From positions 601,917,644 through 601,981,643 of the forward strand of contig NC_081415.1 in assembly GCF_030272615.1 (NCBI RefSeq): 64,000 bases of DNA. Reading direction: 5' to 3'. This document shows, one piece after another, positions 48,123 through 59,429 of this stretch. Every line of letters starts with the position of its first letter. The first letter of the stretch is position 1. The translations under genes and the position numbers were made by a program. The DNA comes from Cryptomeria japonica. Its lineage: Eukaryota; Streptophyta; Pinopsida; Cupressales; Cupressaceae. Below the pieces are notes generated by a model. The model had not been told where the DNA came from and made no database searches. It saw nothing but the letters and a program-made list of their open reading frames with translations.

Positions 48123-48553
48123 CTCATAAGAAAGATGACAAAAGTAAGGATAGTCTTACTCATTACAAACTAATCCATTCTTGCAAATCAAAACTGTCAT
48201 AAAATATCCATGGCTATCCTGGTCCAACAAACTCAAGATATCAAGTGAGAAATATATGACATTAAAATATCTCAATGGCTTTCCTTCCTATTCTACTAGT
48301 TTGATTGTTTAGTGTTTAAGTGTAACTAATATTCTGAAGTTTATTTGAAAGTAAAAAGTATTAGGAACCATTGATTCACCCCCTTCTCAATGGTACTCTA
48401 TGTTCAACACTCATAAGAAAGATGACAAAAGTAAGGATAGTCTTACTCATTAAAAACTAATCTGTTCTTGCAAATCAAAACTGTCATAAAATATCCATGG
48501 CTATCCTAGTCCAACAAACTCAAGATATCAAGTGAGAAATATATGACATTAAA
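47991..48553 (+). repeat. 287-bp tandem duplication spanning the Copia-2 LTR end
   Basis: 47991-48266 is repeated at 48278-48553 with a constant offset of 287 bases. Each unit holds the last part of the LTR, the CTCAT target duplication and about 140 bases of Element A. Confidence 0.9.
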
Positions 48554-48554
48554 G

Positions 48555-50274
48555 CCCAACAAAAAGGTTCAATGACCCCTCTTGAGATAAAATTTCATGA
48601 TATCAAGAACACTGAAATTCAAGAAATGCTAAAACAATTATATAAGGTGGAATGAAAAGTAATTGAAAATCAAAAACTAAATCTCATACAAGATCATAAG
48701 ACATCTTCACCAAGACAAAAAGACATCTATCCCCTAGATAGATAGTTTACACCTTTGGGGCAATCTATTGAGTCAACTTTGGAAGAGCTCCTTGAGAATA
48801 ATCTTATCATATTTCCTAACAAGACTGCATGGGTATGTGAAATTTTGAGTAATTATTGTGCATATCATAGACATAACATACATAAAACTTCAATGTGCAT
48901 GGAATTAAAACATAAAATTCAATAACTCCTTGATGATGGTGTTATTGAAATTGAAGATCCTAATAATTCACCTAAGGAGAAACCAAATGTCATTACCAAG
49001 CATGATCAAAAGTATGAACCTGTGTTTAGCAATGGCCCACATGTAGCCTCCATCTCTTCCATGTTGCCTCCATCTCCTAAGGATTCTTAACAACAATCCA
49101 TACCATATCCCTCAAATAATGAACCTAATGATGGAACTTCTCATGTTGACCCTCAAGGGCTATCTCAAGGGCCATCCCATCCAATGGTTGAAAAAGATCC
49201 TATCTCCTTAGAATCCCATTATACCTTTCCATTTCTTCCAAGATGATCCTCTTCCTTCTCAAGAGCAATGCATCATTCAAAATACCATTCCTAATCTACT
49301 TCCTAAGCAAGATCATGATGCCTCTTCCACCTTTTCAAATGATCCTATTAAAAATGAAGAGTCAAACACCCTTCCTACTCTATCCAATGGTCTTCTTCCA
49401 TACCAAGATCAAAGTATCTCTTCATCTACTTTTCATAATCCTCCATGTTCACCTCAATTATCTGTCATGCCTACAAAATCGTCTCATGATCCTATCATTC
49501 CCTGCATTCCACTTCCACCTCATAATGGACTCGCATCTTCTTCACAAGGTAAAGTGTATCCTATAAGTCAAAATATTTATAAAGGCAAAGGGGTAGACCT
49601 TAACAAACAAGAACCCCTCCATATTAAATAAAATATTAAGGGTCATGGCCTTAGTGACATTCCTCAAGATGTTGGTATCCCTAATAAATGAAATTCCAAA
49701 TACATGCCTTCTCCTTCATCTCTTCCATCCATTTTAGGACTCTATATCCGTCCATCCCTTATGCAGAATCAGCAAAGACATACATCTTCATGCACCTTCC
49801 ATCCATCTAAAAGAACAGAAAGGTCCTCTAAGAAAAAGAAAGAAAAATCAAAAGTTATATGGCTTCCTAAGGCACTTGTAGAGGTAATGCATTCTGAGGA
49901 ACTACAAAAGCATGAAAAATAAAAAACCACGTGGATCCCTAAGTGGCTCCTTGAAGCACAAATGTCTAAAGAAAAATCCAAATCAACATCCAATTTTTTT
50001 TTTCCTCCATCCAAACCTTCCAAATCTATTCCTCCATCACCTCCTTCATCCATTTTGGATCCTTATGTCCCAAAATCCCTAGCTATTCCTCCATGCAAAT
50101 CTCAAAATCTAAGATCCATTTTTCTTCCATCACTCCACCATCTCTCAAGATGTGTGCCAACGATGATCCCGCCAACATTTCCATTCACTCAAGCACCAAA
50201 ATTTCAATATCTTAACCAGTATCCAGCACCTTTTTTTCACTCTTCCATCCCCCTTATCCAATCCTTTGCATAAG
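48555..50274 (+). pseudogene. Element A gag-related Pro/Ser-rich ORF, no pol
   Basis: About 570 codons in mostly one frame with a handful of stops. Near 48760-48970 a domain reads FTPLGQSIESTLEELLENN, then CAYHRHNIHKTSMCMELKHK and LLDDGVIEIEDPN. It is homologous in order to the C-terminal gag part of Gypsy-B. The rest is Pro/Ser-rich, with two related copies of a basic motif: KVIWLPKALVEVMHSEEL and TTWIPKWLLEAQMSKEK. No capsid, protease, polymerase or integrase follows. An upstream ATG at 19422 (MSIVNACSNQK) may be the original start, before Copia-2 inserted. Confidence 0.62.
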
Positions 50275-53026
50275 ACTTTACCCTATTTTTTCATCAAATT
50301 CCAAAAAAATAAGGAAATCAACATTGGAGATGATGAACATGTACACTTAGATGAGTCCTTATATCCTATTGGAAAAGACAACTTTATCCGACTCTTCAAA
50401 CAAAGACCAATGAACTACCTACACAAAACTCCCTGATCCTATGAATAACATGCACCTTAAATGATACTATATCTAAGGGCTAGGTTAGTTTAGGTTTTAT
50501 TTTTTTATTGCATATCATTTTATTCAAAGCACTGCATCACATATAGTTTCTCTTTTTTAATGCATCACATTGGCAAAATTTTTGCATTTACATATAGTAG
50601 CATTAATAAAACAAGGCAAATGTCCAAGTTTATCATTTGATTGCATTCAACAGAAACAAGGGTCATCCCTTTCTTAAATATTCAGACATGAAGTCTTTGA
50701 GATCCTAAGGCCATTCATTTTCATCATTACCCTATGATGACACTTTACTTATGGTTGGATAGTGATTTCACTATTTGAGACTTGTTAACCTGAAATCTAT
50801 CAATTACTATATCTCAAACACATTAATAAAATCTCTAATTCATTCTAGACACCTAGTTGATCATATGATTGGTGAAAAATATAAAATTCTACTTCAATGC
50901 TATTGTAATTGTCACACCCAAGTAGGTTTCATTACTTACAAGTCAAGGCAAGAAAAATAAAAAAGAAAAAGTGTTATGCCAAATATTCATCTCAAGGCAA
51001 AAGAGCAATGATATATAACTAAAATATCATGCATACAAGTGTGACAAAAACCTTGACTATGGGAACATGCAAGTAACTCCATTAGGGATATGGATGCCTT
51101 CTAGCAATGGAGCAATATTTGAGGGATTACAGTCTATAACCTCATCGGAGCTCTAAAAGATTGCTGGAAGCGAAGCTCTATTCGGGATGCTTTTGAAGTT
51201 AGAATAATCCACGTAGCTAGTCATATAGGATGGTAAGGATCTTTAGGGAACACAAGAGAGGGAATTAACTCATTTGCACTCATATGGGCAAAAGAAGATC
51301 AAATTTTCAAGAACTAATGGGGAAGTTCTCCGCATCTCCATTTATAAATCTTAGTCACTAAGTGTGTTGATTTGGATGTTCCAAGGGACCTTAAGGATCA
51401 TTTGACCACTTATCTATGAAATTCTTTGTACCTCCAATTCAATTGGTGTATTAAGAAATGCTCAACAAACATAGTCATCCTTGTTTGAATAGGAAATGCA
51501 TCTTCATCATGCATATTGCATTAACATAGGCCATATCAAAAATTTATTGTCTCTACATGAATTCTGCAAATTGTCATGTCATACAGGTCTATATACTGGG
51601 GACATGGCTGAAAAACTCAAAAAAATCATAAAAAGTCCAAAAATACAAAAAAAAAAAGAAAAAAAAAAGAGAAAAGAGAAAAGAAGCAAAAAATTCAAAA
51701 TATGAAAAATCAAATGCCTTGGTGAAAACCTAGTAAACAGGTACCTTGGTAGTAAAAAGGAGAGAATCTTTGCCAAGAAGGTGAAAACCTAGTGAACATG
51801 CGCCTCTCTTACTAAAGTGCTCCATATATCAATGCAAATTTGGCATTTCTACTTTATTTCCTTCCTTCTTGCATCTTTTCTTTAGCTTGTACATATCCTT
51901 TAGTCACTTTTGTGACACCTTGGTTCTTCTTGGAACCCTCATGGCTTGAAACTAATCAATGTCCTAGTCTTAGGGTAATTGAGTGATCAATCTAAATATC
52001 CTAAGAAGTTTTACTAAGTCATCCTTTTGTCGGTAATAGCAGGTCATCCAATCTGATTCATTCGCTTATCTCTTATCCACTACAGAGTTTTACCACTACG
52101 TAAACAAGCAAAGAAAGAACACTAAACACAATCACTAAAAACTATTTGAGCTATGATTGAAATTTTATTTGCATGTTGTCTTTAAAATTTTTTTTTTATT
52201 ATTATTCCCTCTGAGTAACTCAAGGAAGTCTATCTTGACTAAGAGGAGAAAGGACTGGGGGCATAATACTTTTCTTTCTTTTCTGCTTGTAGGAGTGATT
52301 TCGATGAACTGGATACATCTCATAAGATGGGTGTCTGTGATTAGTGCTTTCACATCAAGGTGAAATAGCCACAGATACCTTGAATGCATTTATTTGTATG
52401 CTACAGGGAGGCTAAAATCATTTCCTTGTTTGTTTTGAGTACATTTCCTTATCATGCAATTTGGATACATGCTTAATCTATCCTAGGATATGAACGATAC
52501 AAGGGTCATTTCGAACAAGATAATCAATATTTCATATGACAAAGAAGGAACTCTTCTTTGTCTAGTGTGTTTGTATGCAAGCAACATTCAAGTCATCCTG
52601 GCTCTTCATACCTTGGTGCTTATGTTCACTTGCTAGATAAAAAGGAGTTGACATTAAGGTCATCCCGGCTCTTCATTCCTTGATGCTTATATCTATCTCC
52701 GACATTGTAAAATGCTCAGTGATGATAAATAAGCATACCAAATCCAGTGACTAAATCTTAGGTTGCATTGATATTAAGCTTTGTGCATTTCAAGTGATTT
52801 CAACAAAATAACTTTACTTTTTCTTTCCTTTGAAGGGAGCTTGAATCTAAACCGATCATCATTATTTTTCAAACTTGCTTCGATTGACACAAAATTTTTA
52901 CTCTTAGCATATAATCGATTGTCCTGAGTCCATTTTTGGGATCAAAATCAAAATCTAATGTCAATATTCTAGTCAAATTCTCACAATGTTGACCACCTGG
53001 CACTTCCATCTTCAGGTCACTTTGTT
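50275..53026 (+). other. Element A 3' region, first part
   Basis: No convincing gene. It includes an A-rich stretch (51600-51715) and a duplicated GGTGAAAACCTAGT motif (51721-51748, 51780-51807), both parallel to the Gypsy-B 3' UTR. Confidence 0.65.
51721..51807 (+). repeat. Duplicated GGTGAAAACC motif of Element A
   Basis: GGTGAAAACCTAGTAAACAG and a second copy GGTGAAAACCTAGTGAACAT about 59 bases later. Confidence 0.72.
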
Positions 53027-54259
53027 GGCCATTTGGTGGAATTGATTATGTGTTGTATTGATGTTTTTTCATTGATAGCAACACTAGCTATTTGGATTCT
53101 TTACCCGTACCCTTCTAGTCCTGATAGGTTGAGTGGTTTCTGGTTGATTTGGATTTGTCATGATCTGGTAGGCTCTGGTAGGCTCCGGTATACTTTGGTG
53201 ATGGAATAGGCTTATTCATGATACTCATGGTCATATTTAAAGTTAGTTGGACTTGTTCTGGTAATTAGATGCTATCTTTTTTGCTTAGAAGCTTGGTTTC
53301 TAGTTCTAGCGAGGGTTTCACCGGTAGAGATTTTGATGAATTGCATAAGTGGTGTTGGTGCAGCTTCTAGTGGAGTTTCAGGATGCTATTGGTGATCATG
53401 TTTGAGAATTGGCAGATGGAGATCATTGTTGTAGCATGTGGACCTATACTAGGTCCCGGTTGATCTAGGTTATGGATTGACTTTAATGTAACGTGTGGAT
53501 TGGACCTCTCAATGTGTTTTTAGGATGTCTTATGTGATGGATATTATTTGTTTAGTCTAAGACTAACATGGTTTGTAATTATGTAATTGGTTTATTATTT
53601 AGTGGCTGACCTAATTGTTTATGGTCCAAGGTTTGTATTTATAGATGTAAGATCTCATTGTGAATCATCATGGTTATGTTAGAGGTCATGGTCAAGGAAT
53701 TTAATGTGTGAATAATGTAATATCATTCAGGTAGAGGATTTGGTTGATCATTGGAGATCAAATTGGGTTTATGTGAGAGGATTTATTCCTTCAGTATTGA
53801 GCTTAACTGGAACTATACTCAGGTATAGGAGATGCTATCTTTGGGAGTTCAACACTTCTCTAGATTGTAGTCTTGATTTCTATGTAGTTAGTGAAGCTCC
53901 TTTTGTGATGAGCAGTGCACTCTAGGCTGTTGGCCTTCCTGCAAGTGAAATTCCCTCAATTGTAATTCACATACTTACTGAAGAAGTATTATCTGATTGT
54001 GGGTAGGTTTCCCACCATGGTTTTTCCCTTTACCGGGTTTTCCATGTATAAATCTTGGTGTCATGTGCATGGTATTTATTCTTTGATTATTGTTTATTCT
54101 TAGTTGGTTTAACTACTATTCCGATATTAATATTTTGGGTTCCAGTATTAAAATTTTAATTGCTAATATTTCTGGTAATCTGTGACAACTAATTCACCCC
54201 CCCCACTCTCAGTTGTCTTCCGGTTATTTGAACTATCTAACACAATACTCACATCACTT
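53027..54259 (+). mobile_element. Solo copia LTR (family F) with TCACTT target duplication
   Basis: 53033-54253 starts TGTTGGCC and ends CTCACA, flanked on both sides by TCACTT (53027-53032 and 54254-54259). It contains the TTTTTCC...GGGTTTTCC block at 53997-54066 and AATTCACCCCCCCC at 54190-54203. There is no interior, so LTR-LTR recombination probably removed the element. A six-base duplication is one longer than usual for copia, so a boundary may be off by one. Confidence 0.78.
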
Positions 54260-55048
54260 TGTGTTCAAATCTTTTCTAAATCAACTTTGATTTCAAATTA
54301 ATTCTTAAATTAATCTTCATGCTCAGATTATCATTGATATATCATTTTATTAAATAAAATTATTTAAAATCACTAAGATCTCGCTCCTGCAGGGGCATAC
54401 TTATTATGCCAACATGATCAGTGATTGCATCATCGAAAAGTTGAGAAATTTTTCAAATCTTCATCTAAAGTTGAGCATAAAATATTTTTCATCAAATATT
54501 AATCAAACAAAACCTTATTGTTCTTCAAAATTGAATCAATCTCTAGGGGCATATTAGTTTCATTGCATGAAATCAAGCTGATATTGTCTTCATTTGAATT
54601 AGTCTCTTAATGGTAATCAGTTTCATCATATCAGATCAAGCTGGTTATTTGTTTAAACTTAATCAAGGGTTTAAATAGTCTTTTTGATTGTGATCACACG
54701 CTCAATCTAAATAGGTGTTCAGTTTCATCGCATCAAATCAAGTTGGACATTTTCTCTAATTGGTTCTTGTTCGATCAAGTTCTCTTTGCTCAATCTAGTT
54801 CAATGAAGTTCTAGATCGATACTTGTTTCTTGATCCACCAAGTTCAAGATCGATATCTTTCTCTTCATCGGTCCTAGTTCAATCAAGTTCATGATCGATG
54901 TTGCTTCAATCAACCTGTTCAACTTCATCACTTCAAATCAAGCTAAACATCTCACTCTTCATCGACATGTGATTCGTCAAGTTGAGAGCTAATAATCTAT
55001 TCAACATTAAATTTTATTTAAATCAATGCGGTGATCGCACATCAATTC
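54260..55048 (+). other. Element A 3' region, second part
   Basis: No gene seen. Repeated TTCATC/ATCAAGTT-type short words (for example TCAAATCAAGCT and GTTCAATCAAG) give a weak repeat texture before the polypurine tract. Confidence 0.55.
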
Positions 55049-55061
55049 AAAGAGGGGCAAA
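55049..55061 (+). promoter_or_regulatory. Element A polypurine tract
   Basis: AAAGAGGGGCAAA directly precedes the LTR start at 55062. It is identical in core to the Gypsy-B tract at 29271. Confidence 0.87.
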
Positions 55062-56076
55062 TGCAATACCCTAAAAATGACCACCTAAACCATAGGCCCC
55101 TAATCTCAACTACATCACCAAGGTCCTAACCAAAGGCAAATTAAATCAATCATGATCACCTAATTAATTAATTCTTAGTCATCAATGTCACATGGCAAAT
55201 AAATAATTCAATATTAATTAAATAATCATTTAATTAATTCATCATTCCAAGTTAATCATTTTAATCAATTATCCTATTTATTTAATTAAATATCCTAGCA
55301 TATTTAATTACTAAATCAATTTTCTATTAAATCATCAAAAAATGAATTAATTTAATAAAGAATTAAAATTGAGAAAAGAAACCAAAATGGAATTAAATTG
55401 AAAAATCTCAGAAAAGAAATTAAATCAATTAAATATCAAAATTGAATAAAATATGAAATAAATTAGTTTTTCTAATTTTATCTTAAATTTAGTTTAATTT
55501 CCTTTAAAGTTGAGAAAAGCAGTCAATCACATCAATTCACTTGGATTGTGCTTCTTCTTGGAGAATCTCTTTCGCTCATCGTTGATCGATCTTGACCATT
55601 GGTCTCTCTTTGGATTTTCTATAAATTCAAGCCATCATCTCTCATAAAAAAAAGAACCCGGAGATTATTGTTATTATGTTGTTTTTTCTCTAGGCTTATT
55701 GAGATTTTGTGCATTGAGAATATTACATATTAATTATTGCATATTTGTTAAATCATCTAGCTTAATGTCCATTCATATTTCTTAAATCATGTTAGATTAA
55801 TCATGCATATCTAGCTTAATCTTGCATCCATTTAGCTCAATTTCATACTCATATGGATTAAATCCTTCATTTTGGTGACATCTAGTCACTGGTGTTGCAT
55901 ATAGAAATCTGAGAGAAATAGTAAACTCACATCTACTAGAAGGAAATAGGTCGCTTTGTAATGTTTTGATCATTCATTGTTAATTATTGATTTACTAACC
56001 ATGCATCTAATCACTTAATTGAAGTGTTGTGTATTTAGATACATATACAGATACAAATCCACTTTTCACACACATA
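55062..56076 (+). repeat. Element A 3' LTR
   Basis: About 1015 bases, from TGCAATACCC to CACACATA (terminal CA mutated to TA). The TATA-like box is at 55618-55626. It is followed by the GTTCC target duplication. Confidence 0.92.
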
Positions 56077-58760
56077 GTTCCATACTACCTAATCCCTTGA
56101 CTAGAGAGAATTTGAATAAAGAAGTGAGGGACATTGTCATTTCACTGCATAAGGTAAAAGGAAGCCAACATGCATTTTATTGGGAAGAATGGATGTACTT
56201 TTTCATCTAGGGCATATTGGATGAGAAGAGATATATAGATTGGGAAGAATTAATTGTTGAGAGATTTCATGAAGGACTAAGTAATTGCCTCAGAAATAAG
56301 AATTTCTATATGTCCTCATACTTGTTTTATTAGTTGGAGTGTGTCAGACCTTGGCTAGATCTGCATCATGCAGAATGTGTCGATGGGATGAAAATTTATG
56401 ATTACCATCCACACCTTCAACTACATAAATGTCATGAGGATTTTAGAAGAGTCCATAATGTGTTTGTAGGGAGGTTGGTTTATGAGCTGCAAGGAAATGT
56501 GAACAAGTGATTATTTGATGAAGATATGTAGCTAGTGAGTACATATGGAATCGATTTCATTCAGTATCCTCAGTTCACCTATATCAGGGTTGGAGGGTTC
56601 GAAGGAGAACCATTTCAATTAATAAGGTTTTCCCTTGATCACTTTGAGCTAATTGAACTGTGTAGATAACTTGCTCATATTGATAAGAACTCTGGCCAAA
56701 GAAGATTCAGGTGTTTCTTTCCCAGTTGAGTTGGGCTATTATATTTGTCACTCTGTTTTAGATGTTTTGAACCTGGAGGTTGATTTTAAAAATCTTAACC
56801 TTCAACACTATGCAACTCAACCAAATTTTGATAGAAAAGGTTATGCTCAGGCGCATTTAACCCTTAAAAAGGACTTCTCTCATGATTCACAATTTGAAGA
56901 TTTCTAGGAGGATTCCGAAGATGAATTATAAGTGAGGAGGAGAACATCCTTCAGGTTTATAGTGGACCAGATTATTTCCTTTCAACTTAGAATGAATATA
57001 ATGGGAATTTTGGATAATGGTGAAGATTTGATTGACCCATATTATGCAGAAAAAGTATAGGGCTCCCCAATCCTTGAGGTAGAATGGGATAAGGAGGAAG
57101 ATCAGATTCAAGTGAGAACATTCCCTATTATTCGTAGAACTGAGCAGTGGCTACGAAAATAGAGACTAGGAAAACTAGTTATCAAAGATTCTCCTATTTA
57201 AAAAGCTTTATATAATAAATCTATTAAAACTTGTAATGTAGGTGGTGCCAAGGTTAAACTTGAGGCAGATATTGTCAAAGGTTCAAAGAAGTCTCTTGTT
57301 TGCCAGCTTCCAGCTTGTGTTACTAGTCAAGAACCAAGAATAAGGGCAAGAAGTTGCCAAAGAGTATAGTGGTGGTTGATTTGGAAGGGTATCCTCAAGC
57401 TGAGAGTAGAATGGCTGAATAGAAGATCAAGATATCCACCTTGTAAGTGTGAAATATTGAAGAGCCTGAAAAAGAAGAAGAAGGCACTAAAGGTTCATTG
57501 ATCTTGCCCAATGTAATTGTTTAGCAATCCCAAGAAAAGAAAGATGCAAGTTATAGTACTCCTCATTGGTTACAAACCACTCTTAGTAGCAAAAAGAGAA
57601 ATGTGGTTTTTGTTTCGGTTCCTATTGAAGATATGGTTAGTAAATGCCTGGGTAAAACCCCAAAATCTAAAAGGCTTAAGATAGTTTCAAAAATAAATTT
57701 TTGATCGGGATACAGGTAATTGGACTGCTGAGATAGCTCACCCTATTTTGGATAAGGAGGTAGAAAATCCATCGACAAAATATTTCAGTATTGAAAGAGT
57801 TAATTTGGGTGTTGGATCATGTGTGGCAGACATACACCATTTGGAAGCCTTCACCAAAAAAACAATAAATAGGACATGGAAGGATGACAAGGATAAACAA
57901 GATCTCAAGGAAACACTGAGGCATATGGCATAGTACATAGATGTTATTCATAATCCTAGTGCTTAGCTAATTTCACCACTGCCAATGTCATTCGATCTTA
58001 AGTCACCTGTTAATCAAAAACTTCCAGGCCAAATTCACAAGAGTAAGATGGTGACTAATATTTTCCTAGAATGGTTGCAAGGGATCACTCAATCTGGTAT
58101 AAAATACTTCAAAAATCTGATCAAGGTGTATGAAAATGCCATAATTGTGATGAAGGAGGTAGAGATATAAATTGCCAATTGGAAGAAAGAAGAAACCAAA
58201 TGGAGAGTTGTGGTAGCTCAAATGGTTGATGTACAAAAGTATGGCATCATGAAGTTTCTGTCAAAAAGATCTGTACAGGGGCTAGATGATAATATCTTCT
58301 ATGTGTACAGGAAAAACATTGAGTGGCAAAATTTTGTAGTAGAACAGGGATGTGAAGAATCTACTGAACTGTGAGTTGATTTAACTCAACTCATTCTATC
58401 TATGTATAATGATTTAAAGTGTATAGGGATTAAATGCTTGAAAGAGGACTAGAAAACCATAGAAAGTTTGGAAGTCATTACTTAGTCTTTTGAAGGGAAA
58501 ATTAATCATGTCAGGGAATCAAAGGCTCTAATAACAAATGAATTCTCAACTATGGTGAAGATTGAATCCCTCATTTTCTTGTGCATTGAACACTTGGGAA
58601 GTCATGTGAACATTGTGGCCCAGGTCAGGCGAGACAAAGAGATGTGGCATAAGTGGATTTATCACATTAGACTTCCACACTTTTCCATTATAAAGAACTT
58701 CTCAGCCATCCATTTAGATTGGAAACGTACCACCAGCACAATAAAGAACCATGCCCTATA
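56077..58760 (+). pseudogene. ORF-X, second part
   Basis: Continues the reading frame of 15951-16395 after Element A: PLTRENLNKEVRDIVISLHK, SQHAFYWEEWMYFFI, WEELIVERFHEGLSNCL and FYMSSYLFY. With stops and shifts (near 56210, 56330 and 56650) it goes on through 56653-56907, Glu/Lys-rich stretches, 57748-57933 (IERVNLGVGSCVADIHHLEA) and 58190-58760 (WHKWIYHIRLPHFSIIKNFS). In total about 1000 codons. No domain is recognised with confidence. Length, position in repeats and texture suggest a retroelement accessory protein or gag-like ORF. Confidence 0.55.
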
Positions 58761-59429
58761 GGATGGTTTCAAAAAAAAAAAAATTACCTTATTCTTTTAG
58801 AACTGAATCTTGACTCAGTGGCAGAGATATGTAACTTTGTGTTTCCCTAAATTTTAGTTAGTCGACATGTGGCTATTTATATGTTTTTTTAGACTATGTG
58901 AAGGTCCAAGTATTTGTGAGCTTTCAAATTGATATATTTTATTTTACAGTTACAAAATGTTTCAAAAATAAATACTCATTTATCTGTGAATGAATGAAAA
59001 TGATTATTTTGAAGCCTCAAATCTGTGTGTTTGGTGTAGGAAATTGAATTTCTATGGGACTTCATTTTTATCAAATTAATTTGAAATTTTCTTTGAATGA
59101 GAAGTGAAAAACATAACAAAGTCAATGAGCTTTGTCATTTTAGAATTATATTTTAAAAACTGCATTTACTACATAGTTATGAGTAAATGTGAAAAATGTT
59201 TTTCGTACTTTTTGGTTAAAAGTATATGCGTAGTTTATTTTTTTGTTTTCATTCATTGAAAATAAAAAGAGGGAGTTGTACCTCAAAAAAGTTTAAAGGG
59301 AAAATTTCACAAGTTTACCCAACTGTTTAGTTAATGTTTTGTTCTTTAAGCGGCAATAGAGTGGTGTTATGTTAGTTTTATCAAAGGACAAAACTGTTAA
59401 CCAACATGTTCAAAATTGAAATTCTTCAC
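58761..59429. other. AT-rich stretch with no gene seen
   Basis: Low-complexity T/A-rich DNA after ORF-X, up to the LINE ORF1. Confidence 0.55.

Larger units (their letters stand above)
19457..48127 (+). mobile_element. Copia-2, Ty1/copia element with CTCAT target duplication, gutted by nested elements
   Basis: The 5' LTR starts at 19462 and the 3' LTR ends at 48122, and both outer edges carry CTCAT (19457-19461 and 48123-48127). This identifies them as the two ends of one insertion into Element A. Only the end of reverse transcriptase and RNase H remain of its coding region (45511-46449). The interior is otherwise occupied by Gypsy-B, Copia-1b and Gypsy-C; gag, protease and integrase of Copia-2 are gone. 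Confidence 0.88.
16391..56081 (+). mobile_element. Element A, gypsy-type LTR element without pol, with nested insertions
   Basis: LTRs at 16396-17420 and 55062-56076 are homologous over their whole length and flanked by identical 5-bp direct repeats GTTCC (16391-16395 and 56077-56081). A primer-binding-type sequence follows the left LTR and a polypurine tract (AAAGAGGGGCAAA) precedes the right one. After subtracting Copia-2 and the solo LTR F, the element is about 9.8 kb. Its interior holds a long leader, a gag-related Pro/Ser-rich ORF and a long 3' region, with no reverse transcriptase or integrase. It inserted into ORF-X. Confidence 0.9.

Noticed and set aside
51579-51776. Phe/Leu-rich minus-strand frame resembling a membrane protein
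   Set aside because: Antisense of the A-rich stretch of Element A; the hydrophobicity comes from poly(T).
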